A stretch of DNA of 26,292 bases from a virus. Shown piece after piece: positions 1 through 10,000 of the stretch. The stretch lies in IMG/VR virus record IMGVR_UViG_3300032087_001066, positions 1 through 26,292 of that record. One strand, given 5' to 3'. Every line of letters begins with the position of its first letter. Position 1 is the first letter of the stretch. The notes below the pieces were generated by a model that did no database searches, had not been told where the DNA came from, and saw nothing but the letters and a program-made list of their open reading frames with translations. The translations under genes and the position numbers were made by a program.

Positions 1-1
1 A

Positions 2-103
2 TCTGAGTACCAAATCGAACGTCAAGGTACGCTTTTTGTTGCAAAGTATGCTATGGGTCACGGAGTTCTCCGTCCTGAGTGTGCTATCGAACTTCAGAAG
101 TAA
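2..103 (+). CDS. gp10: Major capsid protein, C-terminal end only (T7 gp10A-like)
   Basis: The window opens inside this gene, and only the last 33 codons and a TAA stop are present. The reading frame begins at base 2. The tail contains FVAKYAMGHGVLRPECAIEL, which closely resembles the C-terminus of T7-type capsid proteins (AKYAMGHGGLRPE in T7). The protein forms the icosahedral shell. Its position just before a hairpin and the tail tubular genes is the T7 gene order. T7 makes a longer minor form (10B) by frameshifting near the end of gene 10; I see no convincing slippery site in these 100 bases, so I do not claim a second form. Identity is secure for so short a fragment because both the motif and the context agree. 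Confidence 0.88.
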   Translation, partial: SEYQIERQGTLFVAKYAMGHGVLRPECAIELQK

Positions 104-112
104 CCACTCTCT

Positions 113-164
113 CTCGGTGTTGGGAGGTCTGCGATTCGTTCCGCTCCCTTCTACCGAGTATTTT
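113..164 (+). terminator. Hairpin after capsid gene, candidate Tphi-like terminator
   Basis: CTCGGT (113-118) pairs with ACCGAG (153-158), and inside it GGGAG (122-126) pairs with CTCCC (144-148). A short T run (161-164) follows. T7 has its main late terminator Tphi at exactly this place, between genes 10 and 11, which lets capsid be made in excess of tail proteins. The U tract is short and the stem has an internal bulge, so efficiency cannot be judged. It could also be a processing or stability hairpin. Confidence 0.55.
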
Positions 165-172
165 ATATAGTC

Positions 173-751
173 ATGGCTCTTACAACTAAACTCGAAGCGG
201 TAAACACAATGATTGCCGTTATAGGCGAAGCACCCGTTAACACCTTAGGAGGAACGGCAGTACCGATAACGGTTGTACAAGCGGAGAATGTTTTGGACGA
301 GACGAGCAGAGCCATACAATCAGAAGGTTGGCATTACAACACGGAACACGAATACACTTTCACACCTGATGCCACCACAAGTAAGATAACCCTGCCAAGC
401 AATGTCTTACAGATCGACCTGAACACTGAGAACTATACGGACGTCGATCCCGTACAACGTGGTAATAAGCTATACGACAGAAAGAATCACACGGAAGTCT
501 GGTCAAAAGAGATAAAAGCTTCTGTTGTCTTTCAGTTGGACTTCACGGAATTACCCGAACAATTTAGAAACTACATCACCATCAAGGCTGCCCGTATCTT
601 CAGTAATCGTTTTCTGGGTAGTCGTGAGATAGAAGGCTTTGCCATTCGTGACGAGATAGAGGCTAAAGCCCGTGCAATTGAAAGCGACTCCGAGAACGCT
701 GACAGAACCATTTTCGATAACTACAGCGTCTTGCGGGTACTTGACAGGTAA
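173..751 (+). CDS. gp11: Tail tubular protein A (adaptor/gatekeeper, T7 gp11-like)
   Basis: The 192-residue product matches the length of T7 gp11 (196 aa). It begins MALTTKLEAVNTMIAVIGEA, the typical opening of this family, in which an N-terminal helix precedes an (A/I)IGEAPVNTL-type motif. Further on it has the usual SEGWHYNTE segment and a C-terminal helical region (FRNYITIKAARIFSNRFLGS). In T7 it forms the dodecameric ring joining the portal to the tail nozzle. Its stop overlaps the start of the next gene (TAATG), so translation is probably coupled. The start has no Shine-Dalgarno sequence: the leader reads TATATAGTC directly before ATG, as at several other unit-leading genes here. Alternative starts would lose the conserved N-terminus. 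Confidence 0.9.
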   Translation: MALTTKLEAVNTMIAVIGEAPVNTLGGTAVPITVVQAENVLDETSRAIQSEGWHYNTEHEYTFTPDATTSKITLPSNVLQIDLNTENYTDVDPVQRGNKLYDRKNHTEVWSKEIKASVVFQLDFTELPEQFRNYITIKAARIFSNRFLGSREIEGFAIRDEIEAKARAIESDSENADRTIFDNYSVLRVLDR

Positions 752-3700
752 TGCCGTTATTAGTAAACAGCGTACCCAACCTTGCACAAGGTGTATCACA
801 ACAACCTGACAATTTAAGATACCCCGGTCAGTGCGACGAACAGATTAACGCTTGGGCTACTGTTGTTGAGGGACTGAAGAAACGTCCGAATACGCAGTAC
901 GTAAAGAATATAGACAGTACCAGTACGGAGAGTAATCTCTTCACACACTTTGTCAAAAGGGACGAAAACAACCAATACGTACTGACGGTGTCGTTGGGTG
1001 GTGTTGGTGTTACTGATCTGGCAGACGGTACTAAGATGTCAGTGTATGTTACCTCTATTGCTAACACTTATCTAGGACTGTCTATAGCAGCGTCGTTAGG
1101 AGGAATTACTAATCCACTTGCAGACCTAAGAGCTTTAACAGTAGCTGACTATACGTTTGTTGTTAATAAGAATAAGAAGGTACTTAAGGATACTCGAATT
1201 AGCTCTGAAGCTCCTGCTAAAAAAGCTTTAATCGTAGTTAAGTTAGGCGATTACGAGAAATCATATACTATAAAAATTAACGATAATATAGTACAAGGGT
1301 TGCCTCATAGTGATCCTAGCACTCCTTACACTAACGCTCATCACGATCCTAGTACGATTACTGATTTACAAGATGCTACTTATTTTAGTGGTCCGAGTAC
1401 AGGAGGCTCCCACGCAGGTAAACACGCAGATACAGAATACATCGCCAAAGACTTAGCTGCTGTTTTAGAATCCACTTATGGTTCTGGGGGTTCAGGAGAA
1501 ACAGGAATATCAAGCCTTACATTAGGAACAGGAGCAGGAGACGGAGGTTCTGGTTGGTTGGTAGCTGATCCTACTATTGATGTTTTTAAATATCCTAAAA
1601 AGTTAGAGTTTCAAGTAGACCAAGCATCCAACACCAATGCTAATTTTAAACCAGCTAGAGGATTTGCGGAAGTAGAGGACGGTGTCATTCAATCGTTTAA
1701 TATAACAAACAGAGGTGAGGGCTATAACGCAACTCCTGATCCTACGCTGTCTTTTACGAGTAAATTCTATTCACATCAAAAAAGATGGCATACATTCACA
1801 GAACCTGTAACACCTGTTAATCCTACTTATACAGTGACAGTAGGTACTTTATCGGAATACACGATAACAAGAGAAGGAGCTGTTATACTAATAGAAAGTA
1901 GAAACATAGCCGACGACAGTGAAGATTTTGATGTAAAAACAGAAGACGGTCTAGCTAATCAAGGTTTGGGCGTTGTTTACAAAGAAGTGGACAGCATTAC
2001 TGATTTACCTAAAAGATGTTTTAATCAGTTTGCTGTGAAGATTTTAGGCGACGCAGATATAGACCAAGACGACTACTATGTAAGGTTTAAAACAAAAGAC
2101 GGTACAAACTTTGGTGAAGGTTCTTGGGTTGAAACGGTTGGTTGGGAACAAGATGAGTCAGGCACTGCAATATTTAGCGGTATAGGGACTCATTTAAATG
2201 AAAATACGATGCCAATTACTCTTGTACCTGACTTAGACAACTTAGGTAATGTACAATCATTTAGGCTTCAAACACCGCAAGAAAACAAAACATTTGAAGC
2301 ACCTGCTGAAATAGGGTGGAGAAGTAGACAGGCTGGAGATAACTTTACCAATCCATTTCCTTCCTTTACTGACAACAAGATCAACGACGTATTTTTCTTT
2401 AAGAACCGTTTGGGATTCCTGACGGAGAGTGCTGTCGTGTTCAGTGAAGCAGACGAATACTTTAACTTTTTCAGGACTACCACTCAACAACTGTTGGACA
2501 GTGCTCCGATAGACGTCGGACTGAGTCACACTAAGGTGGCAATACTACAACACGCTATACCGTTCCAAGAGAAGCTGATGCTGTTCAGTAAGCAGTCACA
2601 GTTCGTATTGCGTGGTGCTGATGTGTTAAGTCCTAAGACGGTAGCTATATCTCCTGTCACTGAGTTCGATATATCAGACAGTGTAGAACCCGTAGCACTA
2701 GGTAACTACATATACTTTACATTTAAACGTAACGACTTCGAGGGAATGTATGAGTACTATGTTGATAACAACACAGAAGTGTTTGATGCTGAGGAAGTTA
2801 CACAACAAGTACCCAAGTACATACCGAAAGACGTACGTAAGATAGCAGGTAGCCAAGCAGAGAATACGTTAGTTGTTAGCACTACAGACGACCTGAAGAC
2901 ATTGTACGTATATAAGTACTTCTGGAGCAACAAGGAGAAGATACAGAGTGCTTGGATGAAGTTTACTTTTGATCGGGACGTTGTTGGTTTTGATTTTATA
3001 GACAGTCAGTTGTACATGATAACCAAGGATACTGAAGGGTTACACCTAGAGTTCTTGACGCTTGAAGACGGACTGAAGGACACGGGACTGGACTACGCTT
3101 TGTTATTGGACAGCAGAGTGGACGGTTCTTTCTTTGATGGGACTACTTATCTATCACCTACTTATAACACAACTACTAAGAAGACTACATTAAGTGGAAT
3201 ACCTTACGATCCTACAGGTATGGAGTTGTACACTAAAGTAGGAACACAAAGAGAAGTTACTGTTGTCAATGCTACGCTTACAGAGAAACTAACCAACGGA
3301 GACTTCTCAGCGGTTACTGGTACAAACTTTGATAACTGGACAAAGATAACAGGAGCTTACGATTTAACTAAACAAGCAGCTGGTATATTAAAACGCAGTG
3401 CTGGTACTTATACGGTTGTAAGACAGGATGTAAGCCTTGCTGCGAATACACGTTATAAACTTGTGTTTGACTGGTCTACTACTGGAAACACAGCATCAGG
3501 TAGTGGTTCTGTTAACTTTGGGGAGGATACGACTTGGGAACTCACAGGCACAACAGCAGTCAGTCATTCGGTTAAGAAAGATGATGGAGATGTGTTTTAC
3601 TTTACAACAGGCGACACACCTCCTACTCGTATGGATATGTCTATTATCAACGACGACTACGAGTGGAATAGCATTAGTTTATTACAAGAGCGTAGTGTTG

Positions 3701-4272
3701 AGGTTACAGGTACATTAGCCAGCTATGCAAGTTACAGTGGTAGTATTTACAAGTGTATAGAAACACACACATCCACAGCTTCAGAGACACCCGATACAAG
3801 TGCTAAGTGGACAGTATCAACAGACGTGACATCAGCTACTGCGTGGTCTAGTGGTAAATTGTACAACGACGATACGTACTTTGTTATAGGTAAGCCGTAC
3901 AATATGTTGTACAGGTTCTCCGATCAGTCGTTAAAACAACCAACAGAACGAGGAGGTCGTAGTGCTTCTGATTACACGTTCCAAACGATTCGTAGTGGTA
4001 GTATCAATTATGCGGACACTGGACACTTTACTGTTGAAGTAACTCCTGAGTACCGTGACACCTACAAGTATGTGTTTAATCCTGACATTGTGGGTGCTGA
4101 TCTGTCGTTGAATGAGTTTGAACCACAAGACGGACACTTTAGATTTGCCGTACAAGCACAACCTGGTGAGGTGAAGATAGAGGTAAAGAGTGATAGTGCG
4201 TTGCCTTGTAAGTTGTTGGCTGCTGAGTTTGAATCTATGTTTGTATCGAGGAGCAGAAGATATGGGTCTTAG
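751..4272 (+). CDS. gp12: Tail tubular protein B (nozzle, T7 gp12-like) with inserted modules
   Basis: The 1173-residue protein follows gp11 and opens MPLLVNSVPNLAQGVSQQPD, the hallmark start of T7-type tail nozzle proteins. Other family segments are FFFKNRLGFLTESAVVFSEA (about residues 549-568) and the following region on binding and folding of the nozzle beta-propeller. It is far longer than T7 gp12 (794 aa). The extra length sits mainly in two places. One is a Gly/Ser/Thr-rich region at about residues 180-460, including a GVIQSFNITNRGEGYNATPD motif. The other, at about residues 845-1035, looks like a carbohydrate-binding module (LTNGDFS...FDNWTKITGAYDL) followed by a chitin-binding-like segment (YSGSIYKCIETHTS...P...KW). 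In T7 this protein forms the hexameric nozzle that contacts the cell and carries the fibres. The gp13-like gene overlaps its end by 11 nt. Confidence 0.9.
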   Translation: MPLLVNSVPNLAQGVSQQPDNLRYPGQCDEQINAWATVVEGLKKRPNTQYVKNIDSTSTESNLFTHFVKRDENNQYVLTVSLGGVGVTDLADGTKMSVYVTSIANTYLGLSIAASLGGITNPLADLRALTVADYTFVVNKNKKVLKDTRISSEAPAKKALIVVKLGDYEKSYTIKINDNIVQGLPHSDPSTPYTNAHHDPSTITDLQDATYFSGPSTGGSHAGKHADTEYIAKDLAAVLESTYGSGGSGETGISSLTLGTGAGDGGSGWLVADPTIDVFKYPKKLEFQVDQASNTNANFKPARGFAEVEDGVIQSFNITNRGEGYNATPDPTLSFTSKFYSHQKRWHTFTEPVTPVNPTYTVTVGTLSEYTITREGAVILIESRNIADDSEDFDVKTEDGLANQGLGVVYKEVDSITDLPKRCFNQFAVKILGDADIDQDDYYVRFKTKDGTNFGEGSWVETVGWEQDESGTAIFSGIGTHLNENTMPITLVPDLDNLGNVQSFRLQTPQENKTFEAPAEIGWRSRQAGDNFTNPFPSFTDNKINDVFFFKNRLGFLTESAVVFSEADEYFNFFRTTTQQLLDSAPIDVGLSHTKVAILQHAIPFQEKLMLFSKQSQFVLRGADVLSPKTVAISPVTEFDISDSVEPVALGNYIYFTFKRNDFEGMYEYYVDNNTEVFDAEEVTQQVPKYIPKDVRKIAGSQAENTLVVSTTDDLKTLYVYKYFWSNKEKIQSAWMKFTFDRDVVGFDFIDSQLYMITKDTEGLHLEFLTLEDGLKDTGLDYALLLDSRVDGSFFDGTTYLSPTYNTTTKKTTLSGIPYDPTGMELYTKVGTQREVTVVNATLTEKLTNGDFSAVTGTNFDNWTKITGAYDLTKQAAGILKRSAGTYTVVRQDVSLAANTRYKLVFDWSTTGNTASGSGSVNFGEDTTWELTGTTAVSHSVKKDDGDVFYFTTGDTPPTRMDMSIINDDYEWNSISLLQERSVEVTGTLASYASYSGSIYKCIETHTSTASETPDTSAKWTVSTDVTSATAWSSGKLYNDDTYFVIGKPYNMLYRFSDQSLKQPTERGGRSASDYTFQTIRSGSINYADTGHFTVEVTPEYRDTYKYVFNPDIVGADLSLNEFEPQDGHFRFAVQAQPGEVKIEVKSDSALPCKLLAAEFESMFVSRSRRYGS

Positions 4273-4699
4273 GGTGGAAGAGGCACAACCTGATATGGAT
4301 GCGTTTGAGTTGTACGACGACTTGCGGGAAGAGGACATGATGGAGTGTATCGGACTAATGCACCACCCAAAGGACGCTGTTAATCTGTCTTTTCAAACGA
4401 GCAGTAAGTGTTATTCCCTGAGAGACAACGACGGTTTGTATTGCAGCTTTGGTGTTAGTCCTAATGAGAACATCGGTGTTGTGTGGTTGTTAGGAACACG
4501 ACGACTGGCTACTGCTAAGAAGTACTTTCTAAAACATTCCAAGCAGTGGGTAGATGAATTGATGATGGGTTTTGACTTTCTAACAAACGTGGTAATGAAG
4601 ACTAATACGTTGAGCTACAGGTGGTTGAAGTGGTTGGGTGCAGAGTTTAGCGATTGCCAGTACGACGGGTATATGTCATTTATATTAGAGAGGAAGTAA
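4262..4699 (+). CDS. Internal virion protein A-like (T7 gp13-like)
   Basis: Product of 145 residues, against 138 for T7 gp13, in the gp13 position between nozzle and gp14-like genes. The best start is the ATG at 4262, which has GAGGAG at 4248-4253 with 8-nt spacing. An upstream in-frame ATG at 4190 lies deep inside gp12 and was rejected. The sequence resembles a GNAT-like fold of phage gp13 proteins: an acidic N-terminus, then VWLLGTRRLATAKKYFLKHS and, near the end, LSYRWLKWLGAEFSDCQYDG, which corresponds to HIRFLKTIGAVF in T7. T7 gp13 is needed for particle assembly but is not a major component of the mature core. No catalytic acetyltransferase activity is implied. Confidence 0.72.
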   Translation: MGLRVEEAQPDMDAFELYDDLREEDMMECIGLMHHPKDAVNLSFQTSSKCYSLRDNDGLYCSFGVSPNENIGVVWLLGTRRLATAKKYFLKHSKQWVDELMMGFDFLTNVVMKTNTLSYRWLKWLGAEFSDCQYDGYMSFILERK

Positions 4700-4704
4700 A
4701 AGAT

Positions 4705-5355
4705 ATGTGTTTTCCAGCAATAGGTGCAGCAATGTTAGGTTTCGGGTCAGCGTCAGCAGCGACAGCAGCGACGGGAATAACAGCTACGGGGCTTGGTATA
4801 ATGGGTGCCACTACTGCATTGGGTATAGCTTCTCCGATTGTTAGTGCAGCAGGACAGCGTCAGCAAGCTAAAGCACAGATGGCGTTTCAAGCACAACAAC
4901 AACGTGCAGCACAAAAGAAACTAGGTTACCAACAAACAGCCGCTCTATTAGAACAAGACCAACAACAGGAAGCATTAGACCAACAACGACGTTTGATCGC
5001 TCTTAAAAGTCAAGAGTTGAAAGATAGGGCAAATGTTATAATGGCTGAAAGAGGAGCTGGTGGAAAAGTTCGTGAAGCTGTTTTAGGAGAATACGAGCGT
5101 GAGCTTGGCGACCATCAATCGAAGTTAAATCGTCAACAAGAGTTGTATGCGATGCAATATGGTTTAGGTCTTCAACAATTAGGATTACAACACCAACAGG
5201 AAATGTTATCTTTAAGTCAACCTATTGATACCGAAAGTCCATTGGTTACAGGCGTAAAAGCTTTAGGTGGCGGTTTTAGGGGCTTAGGTACAGGATTAAC
5301 TTTATCACAAGCAGGTAGACGACGCTTTTCTCAAACACAAACTACTACAGGGTAA
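4705..5355 (+). CDS. Internal virion protein B-like (T7 gp14-like)
   Basis: Product of 217 residues, close to T7 gp14 (196 aa), in the same gene order. The start at 4705 has the sequence AGAGAGGAAG at 4687-4696 as ribosome-binding site; an upstream in-frame ATG at 4654 overlaps the gp13-like gene and lacks support. Like T7 gp14 it begins Met-Cys. It has an Ala/Gly-rich hydrophobic N-terminus (residues about 3-46), followed by a long Gln-rich amphipathic helix region (about 47-170) and a Gly-rich C-terminal part. In T7, gp14 is ejected first and makes the outer-membrane pore for DNA entry. The hydrophobic N-terminus fits that job. The stop overlaps the next start (TAATG). Confidence 0.75.
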   Translation: MCFPAIGAAMLGFGSASAATAATGITATGLGIMGATTALGIASPIVSAAGQRQQAKAQMAFQAQQQRAAQKKLGYQQTAALLEQDQQQEALDQQRRLIALKSQELKDRANVIMAERGAGGKVREAVLGEYERELGDHQSKLNRQQELYAMQYGLGLQQLGLQHQQEMLSLSQPIDTESPLVTGVKALGGGFRGLGTGLTLSQAGRRRFSQTQTTTG

Positions 5356-7082
5356 TGGCACAACTACAAAGATTAGGTCCAGCTTCTCCAATACAACCTG
5401 TTGCACTACCGAGTTTTCAGTACGGTTTAGCTAATGTAAGAGTAGGTAGAAGTAAGTTGACCGATCTAGCTGACGCTCTTGCAGGAGTAAATCCTGCTTT
5501 GGAACAGTTTGGTAGAATAAGTTTAGCAAAACAGAAGCTAGAAGAAGAACAACGAGAATTACAATTACAAAGAGGTAGGGAAGCGTTTGCTTTAGACCCT
5601 ACAGGGATGTCAGAAAAACTAAAAGCGGTTGCCCGTAAAGGAGCCGAGACAGGTACAATACCAGAAGCACAGAATATACCTTTCCTAATTGGAGGTTCTC
5701 AAGCTTTAGGAGAAGTATTAGTACGCAGAGATTATCGTGCGATGCTTAGAGATTTAGTATCCGACACTGTAGATATAGAACCTACTATAATCCAAAACAG
5801 ACAAGCGTTTTTACAACGTGAAGAGTTTTCTAATCCTCTTGTTAAATCTTTTATAGTGGAGGCTCTTAAAGATGTAGAAGACGAGTTCCGTAAGAATGTA
5901 CAAGGTAGATTAGATGACGTACAAATAGAAAAGAACAAAAGAAACTGGCTTGAACTAGGTAGAGATTCGATGGGTCAAGCTATAGCAGGTGTTGTTGATA
6001 TTAACGATCCCAGTATTAGGCGTTGGATAAATCATCCTGTTGGTATTTTCAAAGGTTCTCGGAAGTTTGCTTGGGATAATTTAATAAAAGAAGATTTAAA
6101 GGAAGGACTGCTTATTGGTACGTATTCACCATCACAAGTTACAAGTTTCCTTGATAAACTAAGTGAATGGGATATAGGTGGTGGCGTTAAATTTGCAGAC
6201 GCAGAAACAGGAAATGCAATATCTGATTTTCGTGGTTATGTCGAAGGACAACGAGCCGTACTGGAAAACAAAGCTAAAGAGAAAATAAACATAGAATACG
6301 ACCAAGCACTTACTGATGCCTCTTTAGCTTTTTTTGCTGAATATAAAGAGACGGGTGCGGTGTCGGAAGATACATTTAAAACTCAAACTGATTTGGCTTT
6401 AGAAAAAGTTCCTTATCATAAACGAGAAGCTTTGCTGGCTGATATTATGCGAAGTTATTCTAGTCAGGATAAACTTAAAGATGAAGCTTCTGTTGTTGTT
6501 TTTGATAATTTTACCACTTTAATCGAAGAAGGTGTGGACTTGGATTTTGTTAAGGACGAACTGCGTACCGCAGTAAATTCAGGCAGTATAACAGAAGAGC
6601 AGTTCGATAAATTAAACTCACGGCTGGAAAGCTCTAGAGACTTTAATACGCAAGTGTTAAAAAGCCCTAGCTATATAGAATTAAAATCTAGCTACACTGA
6701 ATTGATAACAGGTTTTAAGCGTGTTAAGGGAATGCTTGATTATGGTGATCCGAGTACATTAGGTTATTTTCAAACAATTAACGTAGCTAAAGAACCAAAA
6801 AAACCAGACGATCCTGAATTTCCTTCTATATATGAACAAATAAAAAAGACACAAGGAGAACCAAAGGCTCAGATGTTTGTTAACAGACAGCACAGAGCTT
6901 TTGACTTCAGCTTACGAGGTGCTCTTGAGAATGAATATAATAAGCATATTGCGAATGGAAACAGTATTGAGCAAGCACGTCAATTAGTGGAAGAAAGGCA
7001 GGACGACATAGCAGAAAGAGTATTTAACACTTGGGTGGATGATTCTATCAATGTAGCAAAAACTACGTACGGATTAAGATAA
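5355..7082 (+). CDS. Internal virion / ejection core protein (T7 gp15-like by position)
   Basis: The 575-residue, mostly helical, charged protein lies between the gp14-like and gp16-like genes, coupled to both by TAATG overlaps. T7 gp15 is 747 aa and forms the inner core and periplasmic tunnel with gp16. I assign it by position, size class and character (soluble, Lys/Glu/Gln-rich, repeated helical segments such as LAKQKLEEEQRELQLQRG). No motif is distinctive enough to recognise by eye. No signal peptide or membrane segment is visible. The N-terminus (about residues 1-45) is Pro/Ala/Val-rich and less charged. The shorter length compared with T7 is worth noting, since the next gene is longer than T7 gp16; sequence may have shifted between the two core proteins. 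Confidence 0.7.
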   Translation: MAQLQRLGPASPIQPVALPSFQYGLANVRVGRSKLTDLADALAGVNPALEQFGRISLAKQKLEEEQRELQLQRGREAFALDPTGMSEKLKAVARKGAETGTIPEAQNIPFLIGGSQALGEVLVRRDYRAMLRDLVSDTVDIEPTIIQNRQAFLQREEFSNPLVKSFIVEALKDVEDEFRKNVQGRLDDVQIEKNKRNWLELGRDSMGQAIAGVVDINDPSIRRWINHPVGIFKGSRKFAWDNLIKEDLKEGLLIGTYSPSQVTSFLDKLSEWDIGGGVKFADAETGNAISDFRGYVEGQRAVLENKAKEKINIEYDQALTDASLAFFAEYKETGAVSEDTFKTQTDLALEKVPYHKREALLADIMRSYSSQDKLKDEASVVVFDNFTTLIEEGVDLDFVKDELRTAVNSGSITEEQFDKLNSRLESSRDFNTQVLKSPSYIELKSSYTELITGFKRVKGMLDYGDPSTLGYFQTINVAKEPKKPDDPEFPSIYEQIKKTQGEPKAQMFVNRQHRAFDFSLRGALENEYNKHIANGNSIEQARQLVEERQDDIAERVFNTWVDDSINVAKTTYGLR

Positions 7083-10000
7083 TGGCTGAAAAAGATAACT
7101 TCAACGGATTGTCAGAGAAACAACTTGACGAAATTCTAAACCAGAATCCACAGATAGGGCTTTCTCAAGAACAAAAGAGGAGACTTGTTGAGAGGTTCAA
7201 GGCAGAAGAGGTGGAACCAGTCCTCAAAGAAGCGGAACAACGGATGACCGAAGCCATTCGTACTCGTAAACCACTTGAACCGCTTACCAGACAAGAGCAA
7301 ATTGAGGCGACCCCCGAAGGACAAATGCCACAAAGATTACGTCCGGGTGCTCCGACTTCTGATCGAATCGAACTGCCTACAACTTTACCGAAGCACGGTG
7401 TAAGAGCGTTGTACAGCGACGCTGAAAGGATTCTTGAAAGAGCTTCCCAAATCACAAATTTACCGCCTGAAAGTCCGTTTACTCATTCTGTTGCACACCG
7501 CTTGGCAAAGGGTGATCCGTTTTCGCCTCAGGCTATACAAGAGATTAAAGCGGAAAGAATGCAACTTATTCAAGCTGGCTTGCTTCCATCCGAAGGATTT
7601 ACGAGCAGGGTAATACAAGCGTATGAGATGTTTGCTCCGTTGGTTGTGGAAGTAGGATTGCCTTTGATGCAAGGTATAGTTACTTCTCCCTTGTTGGTAT
7701 CTCCTGTGCCCGGTTCTAGAGTAGCTTATTTTAGCGGATTAGGAGCTACTTCGGGTGTTGCAAATATTTTCGCACAACAGATGCGTATAGGATATGGACA
7801 TCAGGATGAAACGTCATACCAAGAAGCATTTGCGGCAGCGGGATGGGGAATGATTCCGGGCGTTAAGACTGGTAAAGATATGTCCAAGGCTGCTACTGTG
7901 GTACTGCGTGGGATGGAAGGAGCTGTAATGGCAGCAGGAGAAAACGCAACGCACCAAGGACTTGAAATATTGTACGGTAAGAAAGGTGAGTTTAGCACGG
8001 GAGAGCTGGGACTAACAGCAGCAGGTGGTTTTACTATCGGTGGAGTATTGGGACGTTTAGAATCTGCTCTTGTTAAATACGATCCAAAAGAAAAAGCAGC
8101 ACCTCTTCTACGTAAAGCTATTAAAGACGAAATACGAGGAGTAAAGAAAGAAGTAGCACGTCTGAAGAAAGCTGGACAACGTCGTGGTTTAAAACCATAC
8201 GAAGCAAAAATAGCCGAACTAGAAAAGAAATTTAACGCTTTAAGAGAGCCTGAAGATAAGATACTACAACGAGCTATAGACGAACTTGAAGAGTTTGAAC
8301 AACAACAAGTAGAAGCTATAGAGTTGTATGCTAAAGAGTTTCAACAAAGCGAAGCAGCTAGAGTACTGAAGGAAAGTGATGTTAAGGCTGAAGCACCTAA
8401 AGTAGAAGTAGATGAAGACATACCACTAGGAACTAAGCGTTCTCCGTTTGTTGATCCTAACTTGACTACATTAGACGACGATGCTTTTGATGCAGTTGAA
8501 ATAAAAGCTAGAAAAGATTTAGAAAAACTAGAAGAGCAATTTGACGCATTTCCAATGAAGCGTACTGATGCGGGTTTTGAAGTGGATGCTCCCTTAGATT
8601 TTAAAAGACAAATGGCTGCTGCTCAGGATGCTTTTTCTGCTGTTGAGTTGGAGAAGTTTAGAAGGCAAATAGAAGGAGAAGAACCTTGGTTTATAGCTTC
8701 TGAATTTAGAACATTAGCTGATGCTACTCAAGATTCGGAGAATATGTTTAAACTAGCTTTGCTTGGTGAGACAGTAAAAAAGAGGGGTATTCAGAAGGAG
8801 GTATTAGCTGAACTAGAAGCTAAAATAGGTAAAGACGAAAACGCTAAAGAAGTCTTTGAAGGTCAACTAAAGAAAGCTCAAGAGGCTATGGAATCTTTTA
8901 AGAAACCTAAGCCTACTAAAGAAGTTAAACAAATAGAAGTTGAAGCACCTGCTCCAAAACCTGAAGGAGAAGTAAAACAACAAGCTAGAGAGGCATTGGA
9001 TGACTTTATGGCTGGGGGAGGCACTCGTAATGTTGATCCTGAGACGGGTAAGATACTTGATACTGAAGACGAAGTAAAAGCACGTTTGTTAACTTCTGAT
9101 GTTGAAAAACAACGACTAATAAACTCAGTACAGGATGCTATTAAGGAAGACCTGAAGAACGTAAAGGGTGGTCGTGAAGGACAAGTTGAATACTTAGCTA
9201 AAGTACAGCGTGAGTTAGATAGAAGACTGGGAACTGACACAGGTGAGGAGTTTGCATTGGTGTTAAAAGCTTCTCAGTTAAGCGATAATATAGAAGTAGC
9301 AGATGCCATCAATCAGCTATCTATTCAGATGTCTGCTAATGGGGCTGTCATGGTAAAAGCTTTTGATGACGTGTTGAAGCTGACTCGTGAAAAGAATTTT
9401 AACAACACTGAAGACTTAAATGACGCTTATACAGCTACGCTTAAAACTATTCCATTGATGTTAGGGTGGAAGAAAACAGGTAGTGCTGCGGGTCGTTTAT
9501 TGCAATCAAGAAAATATACTAAGGATCAACTAGAAGTAAAGGTTGAAGAATTAGAAGCCCAAATGGAAGAAAACTTAGTAAGCGACCTGAAAGCTTCTAA
9601 GGACATGACTCCTGAAGAACTGGATAAGCAGATAAAAACTTTCGGAGATATAGAAGCTGTTAAACGTTTATTAAAAGCCGTACAACAAGCAGACGACGTT
9701 AGTGAAGTAAAGAAAATTTTGATAGACCAACAACAGGCGTTTCAGAATAAGAGCACATTAAAGAAAAACTTTGAACAAGGTGCTAACTTATACACCAAAG
9801 TTAGAGATGTAGGTCAGGACTTGTTGTATTCAAGTATGCTGTCATCTCCTACCACCCTCATAAAAGTAGGGTTAGGTAATGCCATTATGTCTCGATACAA
9901 CTCATGGATGGGTATGGTAGGGGCTAAGTATATGGCTACGGCTCCTTGGGCACGTCGTGGTATGACTCAGAAACAATTTGAAGAAGCTTATGACTTTTGG

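Noticed and set aside
80-130. Programmed frameshift making a 10B-like capsid form
   Set aside because: No clear slippery heptamer near the stop at 101-103, and the sequence after it forms a hairpin rather than a long open extension.
551-799. Minus-strand open frames opposite gp11, gp12, gp16, terL, RNA polymerase and others
   Set aside because: They lie opposite well-supported genes, have no ribosome-binding sites or motifs, and have Ser/Leu/Cys-rich compositions typical of antisense shadows. No credible minus-strand gene was found anywhere.
4190-4261. Upstream start for the gp13-like gene
   Set aside because: It lies within gp12 coding sequence and lacks a ribosome-binding site; ATG 4262 has GAGGAG at the right distance and gives a family-sized protein.
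4654-4704. Upstream start for the gp14-like gene
   Set aside because: ATG 4705 follows AGAGAGGAAG and begins Met-Cys as in T7 gp14; the extra residues overlap gp13-like coding sequence.
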